DNA of 51,910 nucleotides from positions 1 to 51,910 of the forward strand of contig UQIY01000011.1 in assembly GCA_900541195.1 (NCBI GenBank), read 5' to 3'. Under the pieces are notes generated by a model. The model did no database searches. It saw only the letters and a program-made list of their open reading frames with translations, and was not told where the DNA came from. Shown piece by piece: positions 42,873-51,910 of the stretch. The stretch comes from an uncultured Collinsella sp. GTDB lineage: Bacteria; Actinomycetota; Coriobacteriia; Coriobacteriales; Coriobacteriaceae. The position numbers and the translations under genes are program-made. How positions within the stretch are numbered: position 1 is the first letter of the stretch; every line of letters begins with the position of its first letter.

Positions 42873-43754
42873 ATGAGCAATTGGCTTAAGCTCGAGGGCG
42901 ATGTCTGCGCCGTGACTGGCGCGCTCGGCGGTATGGGCGTCGAGATTTGCCGCGAGTTCGCCCGCAACGGCGCCAACGTCGTCCTGCTCGACCTGGACGA
43001 GGAGAAGGTCAAGGCTGCTGCCGCCGACCTCGCTGCCGAGTTTGGCATCCACGCCGAGGGTTACAAGATGAACGCCACCGACGAGGCCGAGGTTCAGGCC
43101 GCCGTCGACGCCACCATCGCCGACTTCGGTCGCGTCGACGTCCTCGTCAACACCGCCGGTATCCTGCGCTTCGCCGCCATGGAGGACCTGCCGCTCTCCG
43201 ACTGGAATGAGGTCATCAACGTCAACCTCACCGGCTACTTCATCACCTCGCAGCGCTTTGGTCGCGAGATGATCAAGGCCGGCCAGGGCCGCCTGGTGCA
43301 CATCTCGACCGTCGCCAGCCACTCCCCCGAGACGTTCTCGGGCGTGTACAGCTCCACCAAGGCGGGCGTCAACATGATGTCCAAGATGCTGGCTGCCGAG
43401 TGGGGCCCCTACGGCGTGCGCTCCAACTGCGTCGAGCCTTGCTTCGTTAAGACCCCGATGTCAGCCAACTTCTACGCCGATCCCGAGGTCGAAAAGAGCC
43501 GCAGCCGTCTGATCGCCACGCGTCGCATCGGCGAGGTCAGCGATATCGCCAACGCCGTCATGTTCCTGGCGTCCAAGCGCTCGGACTTTACCACCGGCGA
43601 CGCCATCAAGGTCGATGGCGGCTTCTCCAATATGATGGGCGACCTCACCGCCAAGCCCGGCGGCCGTCGCGCCTATGCCGACAACTACCTTAAGAACAAG
43701 GGTGTCGAGCTCTGGTCCGATGAGTCCGGCGTCGCCAAGCCGACTGACCAGTAA
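42873..43754 (+). CDS. Short-chain dehydrogenase/reductase
   Basis: This is an NAD(P)-dependent oxidoreductase acting on a sugar-, polyol- or alcohol-type substrate. The 293-aa protein has the nucleotide motif TGALGGMG (15-22), an acidic LDLD at the end of strand 2 suggesting NAD preference, VNTAG (92-96) in place of NNAG, the active-site YSSTK (159-163) and the C-terminal VDGGFSNMM. About 35 extra C-terminal residues follow the core. Start ATG 42873 has AGAAGGGAAG upstream. It is first gene of the operon under the divergent LysR regulator. Confidence 0.92.
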   Translation: MSNWLKLEGDVCAVTGALGGMGVEICREFARNGANVVLLDLDEEKVKAAAADLAAEFGIHAEGYKMNATDEAEVQAAVDATIADFGRVDVLVNTAGILRFAAMEDLPLSDWNEVINVNLTGYFITSQRFGREMIKAGQGRLVHISTVASHSPETFSGVYSSTKAGVNMMSKMLAAEWGPYGVRSNCVEPCFVKTPMSANFYADPEVEKSRSRLIATRRIGEVSDIANAVMFLASKRSDFTTGDAIKVDGGFSNMMGDLTAKPGGRRAYADNYLKNKGVELWSDESGVAKPTDQ

Positions 43755-43820
43755 ACCAACCTGACAGGGAGGCCCCGCGGACACGCCCGCTCCTCCCCCG
43801 TATCGATCAGAAAGAGTCCA

Positions 43821-45077
43821 ATGGCTTCCACCAACTCCAACAAGGGTCGCGCCGTCGTGCTTTCCGCCGCGTGCGTCACCATGTTCTTCATCAGCTCCAT
43901 CGCGCTGTATTCCGTCGTGAGCAAGAACCTGCTCGCCGTCTACCCCGAGTGGTCGAGCGCCCTTACCTGGGCTTTCCCCGTCTTCCAGACCATCATGGCC
44001 GTGACGGGCATCTTCGCCGGCCGCATCTCCGATAAGATCGGCCCGCGCAACGTCGTGATCGCTGCCGCCGTGTGCTACGGCCTGGGCTGGTTCATGTCCG
44101 GCACCGTCACCGAGCCGTGGCAGTTCTACCTGTGGTTCTCGCTCGTCGCCGCTGTCGGCAACGGCCTGGGCTACAACCCGGCGCTCACCACCGGCCAAAA
44201 GTGGTTCATCGACAAGAAAGGTCTCGCCTCCGGCATCACCCTGGCCGCTTCGACCGCCGGTCCCGCCGTGCTGTCCCCGGTACTCGCCTCGCTGCTCATC
44301 CCGAGCCTGGGCATCTTTGGCGCCCTCAAGGCACTCGGCGTCATCTTCTTTGTGACGATCGCCGCCTCCGCCCTGTTCCTGAAGGCCCCCGAGGCCGGCT
44401 GGTTGCCCGAGGGCTTCGAGGCCCCCAAGGGTGGCGCGCATGCCGGCACCTTCGGTGACCTCACTCCGGGCGAGATGGTCAAGACCCCGCGCTTCTGGGT
44501 TCTCATCGTCACCTTCGCCTTTGCCGCCACCGCGGGCACCCTGCTCGTCGGCAAGGTTGCCTCCATCGCCGCCGTCCAGCTCTTCGCCGACCCCACGAGC
44601 GCCGCGGCCGTCGCCCTCGGCGGTGTGGTCGTCTCCGTCAACACCTGCGCCAACCTGGTCGGTCGTCTGTCCTTTGGCCAGATCATCGACAAGCTCGGCG
44701 CCTATAAGTCGCTGCTCATCAGCCTTGTCGTCACCATCGTCGCGCTCGTCATCATGTCGATGAGCTTCACGCAGAGCATGTTCTTTGTGGCACTCGCCCT
44801 GCTCGGCTTTAGCTTTGGCGCCCTGCTCGTCATCTACCCGCCGCTCACCGGTGGCGCCTTTGGCACCAGCAACATCGGCGTCAACTACGGCATCATGTTT
44901 TTGGGTTACGCCGCTTCCACCTGGATCAGCCAGCCCATCACCGCCGTGCTGTATCACGCCGAGGCCGGCAGCGCCGCCTACCAGCAGTCCTTCTACGGTG
45001 CCATCGTAATCGCCGCAATCGCCGTCGTGCTCACCGTCTACATGATGGTCTCCGACAGCAAGAAGAAGTCCGCCTAG
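43821..45077 (+). CDS. MFS transporter, OFA (oxalate/formate antiporter-like) family
   Basis: This 12-helix carrier is likely for an organic acid or sugar acid. The 418-aa protein opens with helix 1 VVLSAACVTMFFISSIALYS, then FAGRISDKIGPRNVV (helix 2-3 loop) and NGLGYNPALTTGQKWFIDKK, a phrase typical of the OFA/monocarboxylate branch. A lysine-rich end (SDSKKKSA) closes it. It lies 66 nt after the SDR gene. The substrate is presumably that of the flanking dehydrogenases. Confidence 0.88.
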   Translation: MASTNSNKGRAVVLSAACVTMFFISSIALYSVVSKNLLAVYPEWSSALTWAFPVFQTIMAVTGIFAGRISDKIGPRNVVIAAAVCYGLGWFMSGTVTEPWQFYLWFSLVAAVGNGLGYNPALTTGQKWFIDKKGLASGITLAASTAGPAVLSPVLASLLIPSLGIFGALKALGVIFFVTIAASALFLKAPEAGWLPEGFEAPKGGAHAGTFGDLTPGEMVKTPRFWVLIVTFAFAATAGTLLVGKVASIAAVQLFADPTSAAAVALGGVVVSVNTCANLVGRLSFGQIIDKLGAYKSLLISLVVTIVALVIMSMSFTQSMFFVALALLGFSFGALLVIYPPLTGGAFGTSNIGVNYGIMFLGYAASTWISQPITAVLYHAEAGSAAYQQSFYGAIVIAAIAVVLTVYMMVSDSKKKSA

Positions 45078-45084
45078 TTTTGCT

Positions 45085-45113
45085 TGATGCGGCAAGGACC
45101 GCCCCCTTGCCGC
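45085..45113 (+). repeat. Covarying ~30-nt hairpin, copy 4
   Basis: ATGCGGCAAGG (45085-45095) pairs perfectly with CCTTGCCGCAT (45103-45113). It lies between the MFS and Gfo/Idh/MocA genes of one operon, so it could attenuate or protect the mRNA rather than end transcription; no T-run follows. Confidence 0.7.
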
Positions 45114-45144
45114 ATTCCACCGCCACCAGTATTAAGGAGTCGAA

Positions 45145-46185
45145 ATGTCTGAGCTCAACCCCGTCCGCATTGCCGTTATCGGCGCCGGCGCCATGGGCCG
45201 CAACCACATCCGCTTTGTCACCGAGGAGCCCGAGGCCGAGCTCGTCGCCATCGCCGACGCCTTTGAGGGCGCCCGCGCCACGGCCGAGGCCGCCGGCGTG
45301 CCGTTTTATACCGATCCCGCCCAGATGATGGACGAGGTCAAGCCCGAGGCCGTCATCATCGCCACGCCCAACGACCTACACCTGGGCGTTGCCCGCGAGG
45401 CTGTGAAGCGCAACATCGTGCCGTTGGTCGAAAAGCCGATCTCCAACGACCTGGAGGATGCCCAGGCCTTCGCCGCCGAGGCCGAGACCGCTGGCGTGCC
45501 CGTGCTCGTGGGTCAGCACCGTCGCCACAATCCCTTCGTCAACAAGGCCAAGGAGATCATCGAGGCCGGCGAGCTGGGCAAGCTCACCGTGTCGAGCTTC
45601 CACTACATGATCTATAAGAATGACGAGTACTTCGATGTCGAGTGGCGCCGCAAGAAGGGTGCCGGCCCGATCCTGGTCAACCTGGTGCACGACGTCGATC
45701 TGCTCCGCTACCTGCTGGGCGAGCCCGTTGCCGTCCAGGGCATGCAGTCCAGCGCCGCCCGCGGTTTTGAGACCGAGGACTCCGCCGTGGTCAACGTCCG
45801 TTTTGCCGATGGCGCGCTTGCGAGCATGACCATCTCCGACGCCACCGCCAGCCCCTGGAACTGGGAGGCCACCGCTCGCGAGGATCCGCAGTACCGCCCC
45901 TTCGACGCCGACGCCTACTTTATTGGCGGAACCTTGGGTGCCCTTTCGCTGCCCCGCCTGCACCAGTTCTCCTACGACGGAGCCTCCAACTGGCACAAGC
46001 CGCTGCAGATGGAGATTCCGGCCGTCGACCCGGCGCTGCCGCACAAGATGCAGCTCAAGCACTTTGTGAAGGTCGTTCGCCGCGAGGTCGAGCCCGTCGT
46101 GACCCCCGCCGACAACGTTAAGACGCTCACGCTGCTTAACGCCATCAAGGAGGCCGCCGAGACCGGCCAGCTTGTCGAGCTGTAA
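45145..46185 (+). CDS. Gfo/Idh/MocA family oxidoreductase
   Basis: These NAD(P)-dependent dehydrogenases act on sugars, inositols or related polyols. The 346-aa protein has the Rossmann motif VIGAGAMGRNH (11-21), the catalytic-lysine motif PLVEKPIS, and VNLVHDVDLLRYLLGEP with the family HDxD motif. Start ATG 45145 follows AAGGAG. Third gene of the SDR-MFS operon; two oxidoreductases with one carrier suggest import and two-step oxidation of a polyol or sugar acid. It is followed by a terminator at 46259-46293. Confidence 0.92.
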   Translation: MSELNPVRIAVIGAGAMGRNHIRFVTEEPEAELVAIADAFEGARATAEAAGVPFYTDPAQMMDEVKPEAVIIATPNDLHLGVAREAVKRNIVPLVEKPISNDLEDAQAFAAEAETAGVPVLVGQHRRHNPFVNKAKEIIEAGELGKLTVSSFHYMIYKNDEYFDVEWRRKKGAGPILVNLVHDVDLLRYLLGEPVAVQGMQSSAARGFETEDSAVVNVRFADGALASMTISDATASPWNWEATAREDPQYRPFDADAYFIGGTLGALSLPRLHQFSYDGASNWHKPLQMEIPAVDPALPHKMQLKHFVKVVRREVEPVVTPADNVKTLTLLNAIKEAAETGQLVEL

Positions 46186-46258
46186 TGCCTTAAGAGCGGC
46201 CGCGGCAGAAACCCCATGCCGAACCCCTCGGTCCGCCACAAATATGCCCCTCTTCTTT

Positions 46259-46293
46259 GCCCCGCGAGCAGCCTCCTGCCCGCGGGGCTTTTT
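46259..46293 (+). terminator. Intrinsic terminator of the SDR-MFS-dehydrogenase operon
   Basis: GCCCCGCG (46259-46266) pairs with CGCGGGGC (46281-46288), followed by TTTTT. It lies about 75 nt after the last stop codon. Confidence 0.9.
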
Positions 46294-46364
46294 GCTACCT
46301 TAACGACGATTTTTCTGGGGCGGGGGCTATTTTGCACCTCGGCTTGATTCGTTCGCCACCAAAT

Positions 46365-46504
46365 GGGCCTATCTACTACGTTTAACCGATTACCCTCAAC
46401 CATGCCGAATTTCGCGAAATTAAAACCGCAGGTAGACGGCTTGCCGATTTTCGGAAAACCGGGGGATGGTCGACCCATACGGTTCAAACGTAGTAGATAG
46501 GCCC
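46365..46504. repeat. 122-bp core element inside 19-bp inverted arms, copy 2
   Basis: A perfect 19-bp inverted repeat (46365-46383 with 46486-46504) encloses the element. The core from TACTACG (46374) to CGTAGTA (46495) is 122 bp, and AAAACCGCAGGTAGACGGCT plus TG (46422-46443) sits at the same offset as in 35386-35541. The arms differ from copy 1 both inside and outside the shared heptamer, yet each pairs with its own partner. It lies in the 411-bp gap between the dehydrogenase operon terminator and tex. Confidence 0.8.
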
Positions 46505-46596
46505 CTTTCGTGACGCAACCCCAAAACAGTCTTTTGGGACGGGTGGTATCCTTGGTAGCCCTGTGCTGCAAACGCACCTTAAACGCAAGGAGTCCC

Positions 46597-48744
<2,148 letters not shown>

Positions 48745-48842
48745 ACCGCCAAAGCAAGGGTCCCCCCGGTAGCGACGTGCAAAATCGCGAGTATTCTGCA
48801 AATTCCGCCGTTCCGGATGCCCCTCAGAGGCGAAAAAGCAAA

Positions 48843-48887
48843 AACAGCCCCCGTTTTAGCGTCGTCAGAGCCAAAACGGGGGCTGTT
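48843..48887. terminator. Hairpin after tex
   Basis: AACAGCCCCCGTTTT (48843-48857) pairs perfectly with AAAACGGGGGCTGTT (48873-48887) around a 15-nt loop. No long T-run follows, but strength and place (about 100 nt after the stop codon) suggest the 3' end of tex. Confidence 0.65.
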
Positions 48888-48970
48888 CCGTGCTTTATCT
48901 AGCTGGTAAAAGCCTTTACCTTGCTGAATACTCTCAATTTTGCACGGCGCAGGCGGGGGTACCTTTGCCC

Positions 48971-49146
48971 ACGGCAGGATATGGAAACCAATCACCAACC
49001 TACTGGCAAGTTCGTGTCGGCAGCCCCGGCCTTTCCTTTGCCTGGCGCGACCCTCGCGAAGCGAGTGAGCGATAGAGGAAAGGAAAGGCCGGGGCGAACA
49101 ACCCTCGGAGCAGCCAGTGCTCACGTTACGGCAGGATATGGAAACC
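48971..49146 (-). repeat. 19-bp direct repeats of the tal 3' end flanking a hairpin segment
   Basis: ACGGCAGGATATGGAAACC occurs at 48971-48989 and 49128-49146. The second copy is the last coding part of the transaldolase gene (GFHILP and most of its stop). Between them (48990-49127, 138 bp) lies a long hairpin: GCCCCGGCCTTTCCTT (49023-49038) with AAGGAAAGGCCGGGGC (49080-49095). The arrangement resembles an insertion with a duplicated target, or an element carrying its own copy of the gene end. Confidence 0.75.
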
Positions 49147-49830
49147 GAGTGCCGCGATATCTTTGGCAAAGCCGCGGACGGTGTCGAGCGAGACCTCGTA
49201 CGGGTCGCGACCGATGTTCTTGCGCTTGGCCAGGATGCTGTTGGGCACCGTGATGATCTGGCAACCGCAGGCCTCGGCCTGGTAAATGTTGATAAGCTCA
49301 CGCGTGGACGCCCACAGGACCTCGCAGTTGGGCTTAGCGGCGGCCTTCTTGACCGACTCCGTCACAAACGGAATGGGGTCGACGCCGGTGTCGGCGATAC
49401 GGCCGGCAAAGAGCGAGATGATGGACGGCGTCTCGGCGTCAACGGCCTCGACCATCTCATCGACCTGTGTAGGCGTAAAGATGGTGGTGACGTTGACCTT
49501 GATGCCGTCGGCCGAAAGCTTGCGGACCAGCTCAGCGGTGGACTCGCCCTTGGTGGTCACGCACGGAATTTTGACGTAGACGTTCTCGGCCCAGGTAGCG
49601 ATCTCGCGAGCCTCGACCTCCATGGTCTCGACGTCGTCGGCAAAGACCTCAAACGAGACGGACACATCGGTGATGTGGGACAGGACTTCCTTGGCAAACG
49701 CGCGGTAATCCGTCACGCCGCCCTTCTTCATAAGGGACGGGTTGGTCGTGAAACCCTGAACGTTGCCGTTCTCGTACATGTCGAGCATGCCCTCGAGGTT
49801 TGCACCGTCAGCGAACACCTTAATTGCCAT
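49126..49830 (-). CDS. TalC-type transaldolase / fructose-6-phosphate aldolase-like protein
   Basis: This is a class I aldolase of the small transaldolase family, moving dihydroxyacetone units in the non-oxidative pentose phosphate pathway or cleaving fructose-6-phosphate. The 234-aa protein has FTTNPSLMKKGG (27-38) and the Schiff-base lysine in VYVKIP (Lys87), plus SLFAGRIADTG. Start ATG 49830 has AAAGGAA upstream. The enzyme subtype cannot be settled by reading. Its last codons are duplicated 157 bp downstream. Confidence 0.92.
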   Translation of the reverse strand: MAIKVFADGANLEGMLDMYENGNVQGFTTNPSLMKKGGVTDYRAFAKEVLSHITDVSVSFEVFADDVETMEVEAREIATWAENVYVKIPCVTTKGESTAELVRKLSADGIKVNVTTIFTPTQVDEMVEAVDAETPSIISLFAGRIADTGVDPIPFVTESVKKAAAKPNCEVLWASTRELINIYQAEACGCQIITVPNSILAKRKNIGRDPYEVSLDTVRGFAKDIAALGFHILP

Positions 49831-50023
49831 CTGCCTGATTCCTTTCGTCTGCATACGGCCGGTAAGCTGCTAAACACTTTACCTATGTTTATCAAGGCGT
49901 GAGCTGCGGGTTTTTATCTTCTCGGCGAACGGTATAAACACCTCAGTGTTTGGATTGATAAATCGATTGAGCATGCAAAGGCAAAGAGTCACAGTTTGAG
50001 CAAACGTCAGAACGCGGGATTCA

Positions 50024-50851
50024 TTAGATGAGGCCGAAATGCTGCATCGCCGTGACGGTGCCGTCGTGTTCGACATCGTCGGTCACGTAGTCGGCGACCG
50101 CCTTGACCTCGGGCATGGCGTTGCCCATGGCGACAGCCGTCTCGACCGCAGCGAGCATGCCCAGGTCGTTGCCCGAATCGCCAAAGCCAAAAGTGCGCGC
50201 ATTTCCCTCGCGGCCCAGATACGCCAGCGCTCGCGCCACGCCCACGCCCTTGTCAATACCCTTGGGACTCAGCTCGCGGTTCTGACCACCGGTGTTGCAC
50301 AGCTCAAAGTTGCGATTGATAAAGCCGTCATCGTTGGCTACACGAGCCAAACTGGGCACACTGAGGCATACCTTGCCCACACGCAGACTGCCGTCGACGC
50401 GCATCTCCTCGGCGCTGTGCACCACAGAAGTGCCGATCAGAGACGACTGCTCAACGCCCACAGGCTCCAGCGCAAAGGTCGCAGCATTGGACTCGAAAAA
50501 AACCTCGATGCCGGCATCCACAACGCGACGCGCGAGCTCCGCGATAACGTCCTCGCCAAAGCAGTCCTCATGCACCACGCGGCCCTCGACCTCGAGCGTG
50601 GCGCCCGCCATGGCAACGACACCCGCGGGGTCGAGCGCACGCAAGCTGTCCGCGATGAGCCACAGGGGGCGACCCGTGCAGATAAACGCCTTGTGCCCCG
50701 CGTCGCGCAGACGATGAAACGCCTCGACGACCATCTGCGAGGGGCGAACCGCCGAAAAGTCCTTATCGGTCATATCGTCGGGATCGAACGACGTCAGCGT
50801 GCCGTCCACGTCAAAAAAGAGCACGGCGGAATCGGGGCACGCATCAATCAT
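50024..50851 (-). CDS. Cof-type HAD superfamily sugar phosphatase
   Basis: This is a Mg2+-dependent phosphatase, usually acting on sugar phosphates. The 275-aa protein has motif I FFDVDGTL (12-19, Asp14 nucleophile and Asp16), the TGR segment of motif II (ICTGRP), a cap domain in the middle, a motif III lysine region (SPKGIDKGVG) and motif IV FGDSGNDLGML. Start ATG 50851 has AAGGAA upstream. The gap to the transaldolase (49831-50023) shows no gene. Confidence 0.93.
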   Translation of the reverse strand: MIDACPDSAVLFFDVDGTLTSFDPDDMTDKDFSAVRPSQMVVEAFHRLRDAGHKAFICTGRPLWLIADSLRALDPAGVVAMAGATLEVEGRVVHEDCFGEDVIAELARRVVDAGIEVFFESNAATFALEPVGVEQSSLIGTSVVHSAEEMRVDGSLRVGKVCLSVPSLARVANDDGFINRNFELCNTGGQNRELSPKGIDKGVGVARALAYLGREGNARTFGFGDSGNDLGMLAAVETAVAMGNAMPEVKAVADYVTDDVEHDGTVTAMQHFGLI

Positions 50852-50926
50852 ATGGGTTCCTTTCGAGGATAAGGGCAAACGAAGCATCCATCATATAATG
50901 AAGCGACGCAACCAGAGAGGTCACCC

Positions 50927-51910
50927 ATGGAATTTTACGCAAGCTGCCCCGAGGGCTTTGAGTCCGCACTCGCCGATGAGCTTAAACGCCTCGGGCTTTC
51001 GCATGTTCGCCGGCTGAAGGGCCGCGCTACATTTGAGGGCGAGCTCGAGCAAGGCTACCGAGCATGCCTGTGGTCGCGCCTGGCGAGCCGCGTGTTCGTG
51101 GTGCTCGGGCGCTTTGAGGCGCAGAATGCCGATGAACTGTACGATAGCGTTTACGACATCGCCTGGGAGAGCATCGTCCGCCCCGGCGCCACCATCGCCA
51201 TCACAGCCCGCGGCGTGACCGAGCAGCTGCGCAACACGCGCTTCTCGGCCCTGCGCGCCAAAGACGCGCTGTGCGACCGTCTGGCCGAGACCACGGGCCG
51301 TCGCGCCGACGTCGATGCTGCCGACCCCGACGTTCACCTGCTGCTTTCGCTGCGCCAGCGCCGCGCGAGCATCAGCCTGGACCTTTCAGGCGACCCGCTG
51401 TTCAAACGCCTGCCGCCCGCAGCGACCCGCGCCGGCGAGGGCGCGCACGTGCTGCGCCCCGACTACGCCGCCCTGGTGCTGGCGCAGGTCGGCTGGACCG
51501 CACTGTGCGAGCGCGAGCTGACGGCCGATGATTACGAAAACGAAGCGCTGCCTACGCTGATCGACGCCTCGTGCGCCGGCGGCGGTCTGCTGCTGGAGGC
51601 CGTGAACATTCTGACCGACCGCGCCCCGGGCGCCGCACGCGAGCGCTGGGGCTTTGAGGGCTGGCAGCTGCACGACGCCGCCCTGTGGGAGCAGCTGCTT
51701 GCCGAGGCGCGCGAGCGCGAGACCGCGGCGCGTGAGCGCCAGGCGCGCATCGTCGCCGTGGACATTGACCCCGCCGCCCGCAAGACTGCCGAGCGCATGG
51801 TCAAGTGCGCCGGCTACAAGCGTTTTGTCGACTTTTGCGCTGCCAAGCCAGCCACCGTGCTGGACCACACGGGCGCCGTCGCCGGTGCCGCCGTGGTCGC
51901 GGACACCACC
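50927..51910 (+). CDS. rlmL: RlmL-like 23S rRNA (guanine-N2) methyltransferase, N-terminal part
   Basis: RlmL methylates G2445 of 23S rRNA. The frame is open to the window end (328 codons), so the C-terminus is missing; fusion to a second methyltransferase domain (RlmKL) cannot be judged. The start is ATG 50927 after GAGAGG. The N-terminus (EFYASCPEGFESALADELKR) and LWSRLASRVFVVLG fit RlmL, followed by a THUMP region (about 45-155, LRNTRFSALRAKDA) ending SISLDLSGDPLFKR. The methyltransferase domain keeps LTDRAPG and RWGFEGWQLHD, but the usual DPMCGSGT motif reads DASCAGGG (213-220). Confidence 0.9.
   Translation, partial: MEFYASCPEGFESALADELKRLGLSHVRRLKGRATFEGELEQGYRACLWSRLASRVFVVLGRFEAQNADELYDSVYDIAWESIVRPGATIAITARGVTEQLRNTRFSALRAKDALCDRLAETTGRRADVDAADPDVHLLLSLRQRRASISLDLSGDPLFKRLPPAATRAGEGAHVLRPDYAALVLAQVGWTALCERELTADDYENEALPTLIDASCAGGGLLLEAVNILTDRAPGAARERWGFEGWQLHDAALWEQLLAEARERETAARERQARIVAVDIDPAARKTAERMVKCAGYKRFVDFCAAKPATVLDHTGAVAGAAVVADTT

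Overview
The window reads as chromosomal DNA of a GC-rich, gut-type actinobacterium. Gene content, protein style and the many intergenic palindromes point to the class Coriobacteriia, most likely Collinsella or a close relative. That assignment is recognition, not a computed match. The first 43 bases are not genomic: positions 10-43 are the Illumina Nextera transposase read-2 adapter, so the window starts at a contig edge inside pepT. The right edge cuts through an rlmL-like gene.

Layout. 44-3494: 3' part of pepT (+), then an LCP cell-wall ligase gene and murA (both -). 3583-10479: a complete F-type ATP synthase operon on the minus strand in the order I-B-E-F-H-A-G-D-C. 10749-17578: upp, glpK, tsaC, a HicAB toxin-antitoxin pair with its promoter and operator, prmC with a large acidic insertion, and prfA. 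17828-22208: an operon for a polar amino-acid-type ABC importer (Tat-lipoprotein binding protein, permease, ATPase) ending in an M20 peptidase. 22566-25448: a mutarotase-like enzyme, an acidic single-pass membrane protein and a MerR regulator. 25540-30428: a prenyl-FMN decarboxylase locus made of ubiX, ubiD, a DASS anion transporter and a gene that fuses an LpdD-like cofactor chaperone to an isopentenyl-diphosphate-isomerase-like NUDIX domain. 30590-35205: an MFS exporter, a DUF4143 ATPase behind three phased operators, a low-molecular-weight tyrosine phosphatase, a TIGR04076-type protein and a pyridoxal kinase-like gene. 35898-40120: MarR plus a heterodimeric ABC exporter. 40653-46185: a GGDEF protein, then a LysR regulator divergent from an SDR / MFS / Gfo-Idh-MocA catabolic operon. 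46597-51910: tex, a TalC-type transaldolase, a Cof-type HAD phosphatase and partial rlmL.

How genes work together. The ATP synthase operon is complete. ubiX makes prenylated FMN for ubiD. The adjacent fusion protein plausibly supplies or handles the prenyl donor or cofactor, and the DASS carrier imports a carboxylate substrate. This locus is the best candidate for an under-described biochemical system here.

The noncoding DNA is unusually structured. There are several families of intergenic inverted-repeat elements whose arms differ between copies but stay complementary. They include a ~170-bp composite element (4 copies), a fixed-length 122-bp element inside variable outer arms (2 copies), a ~30-nt hairpin (4 copies) and two arrays of alternating inverted units. 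Many long hairpins start 1-3 nt after the stop codon of a minus-strand gene.
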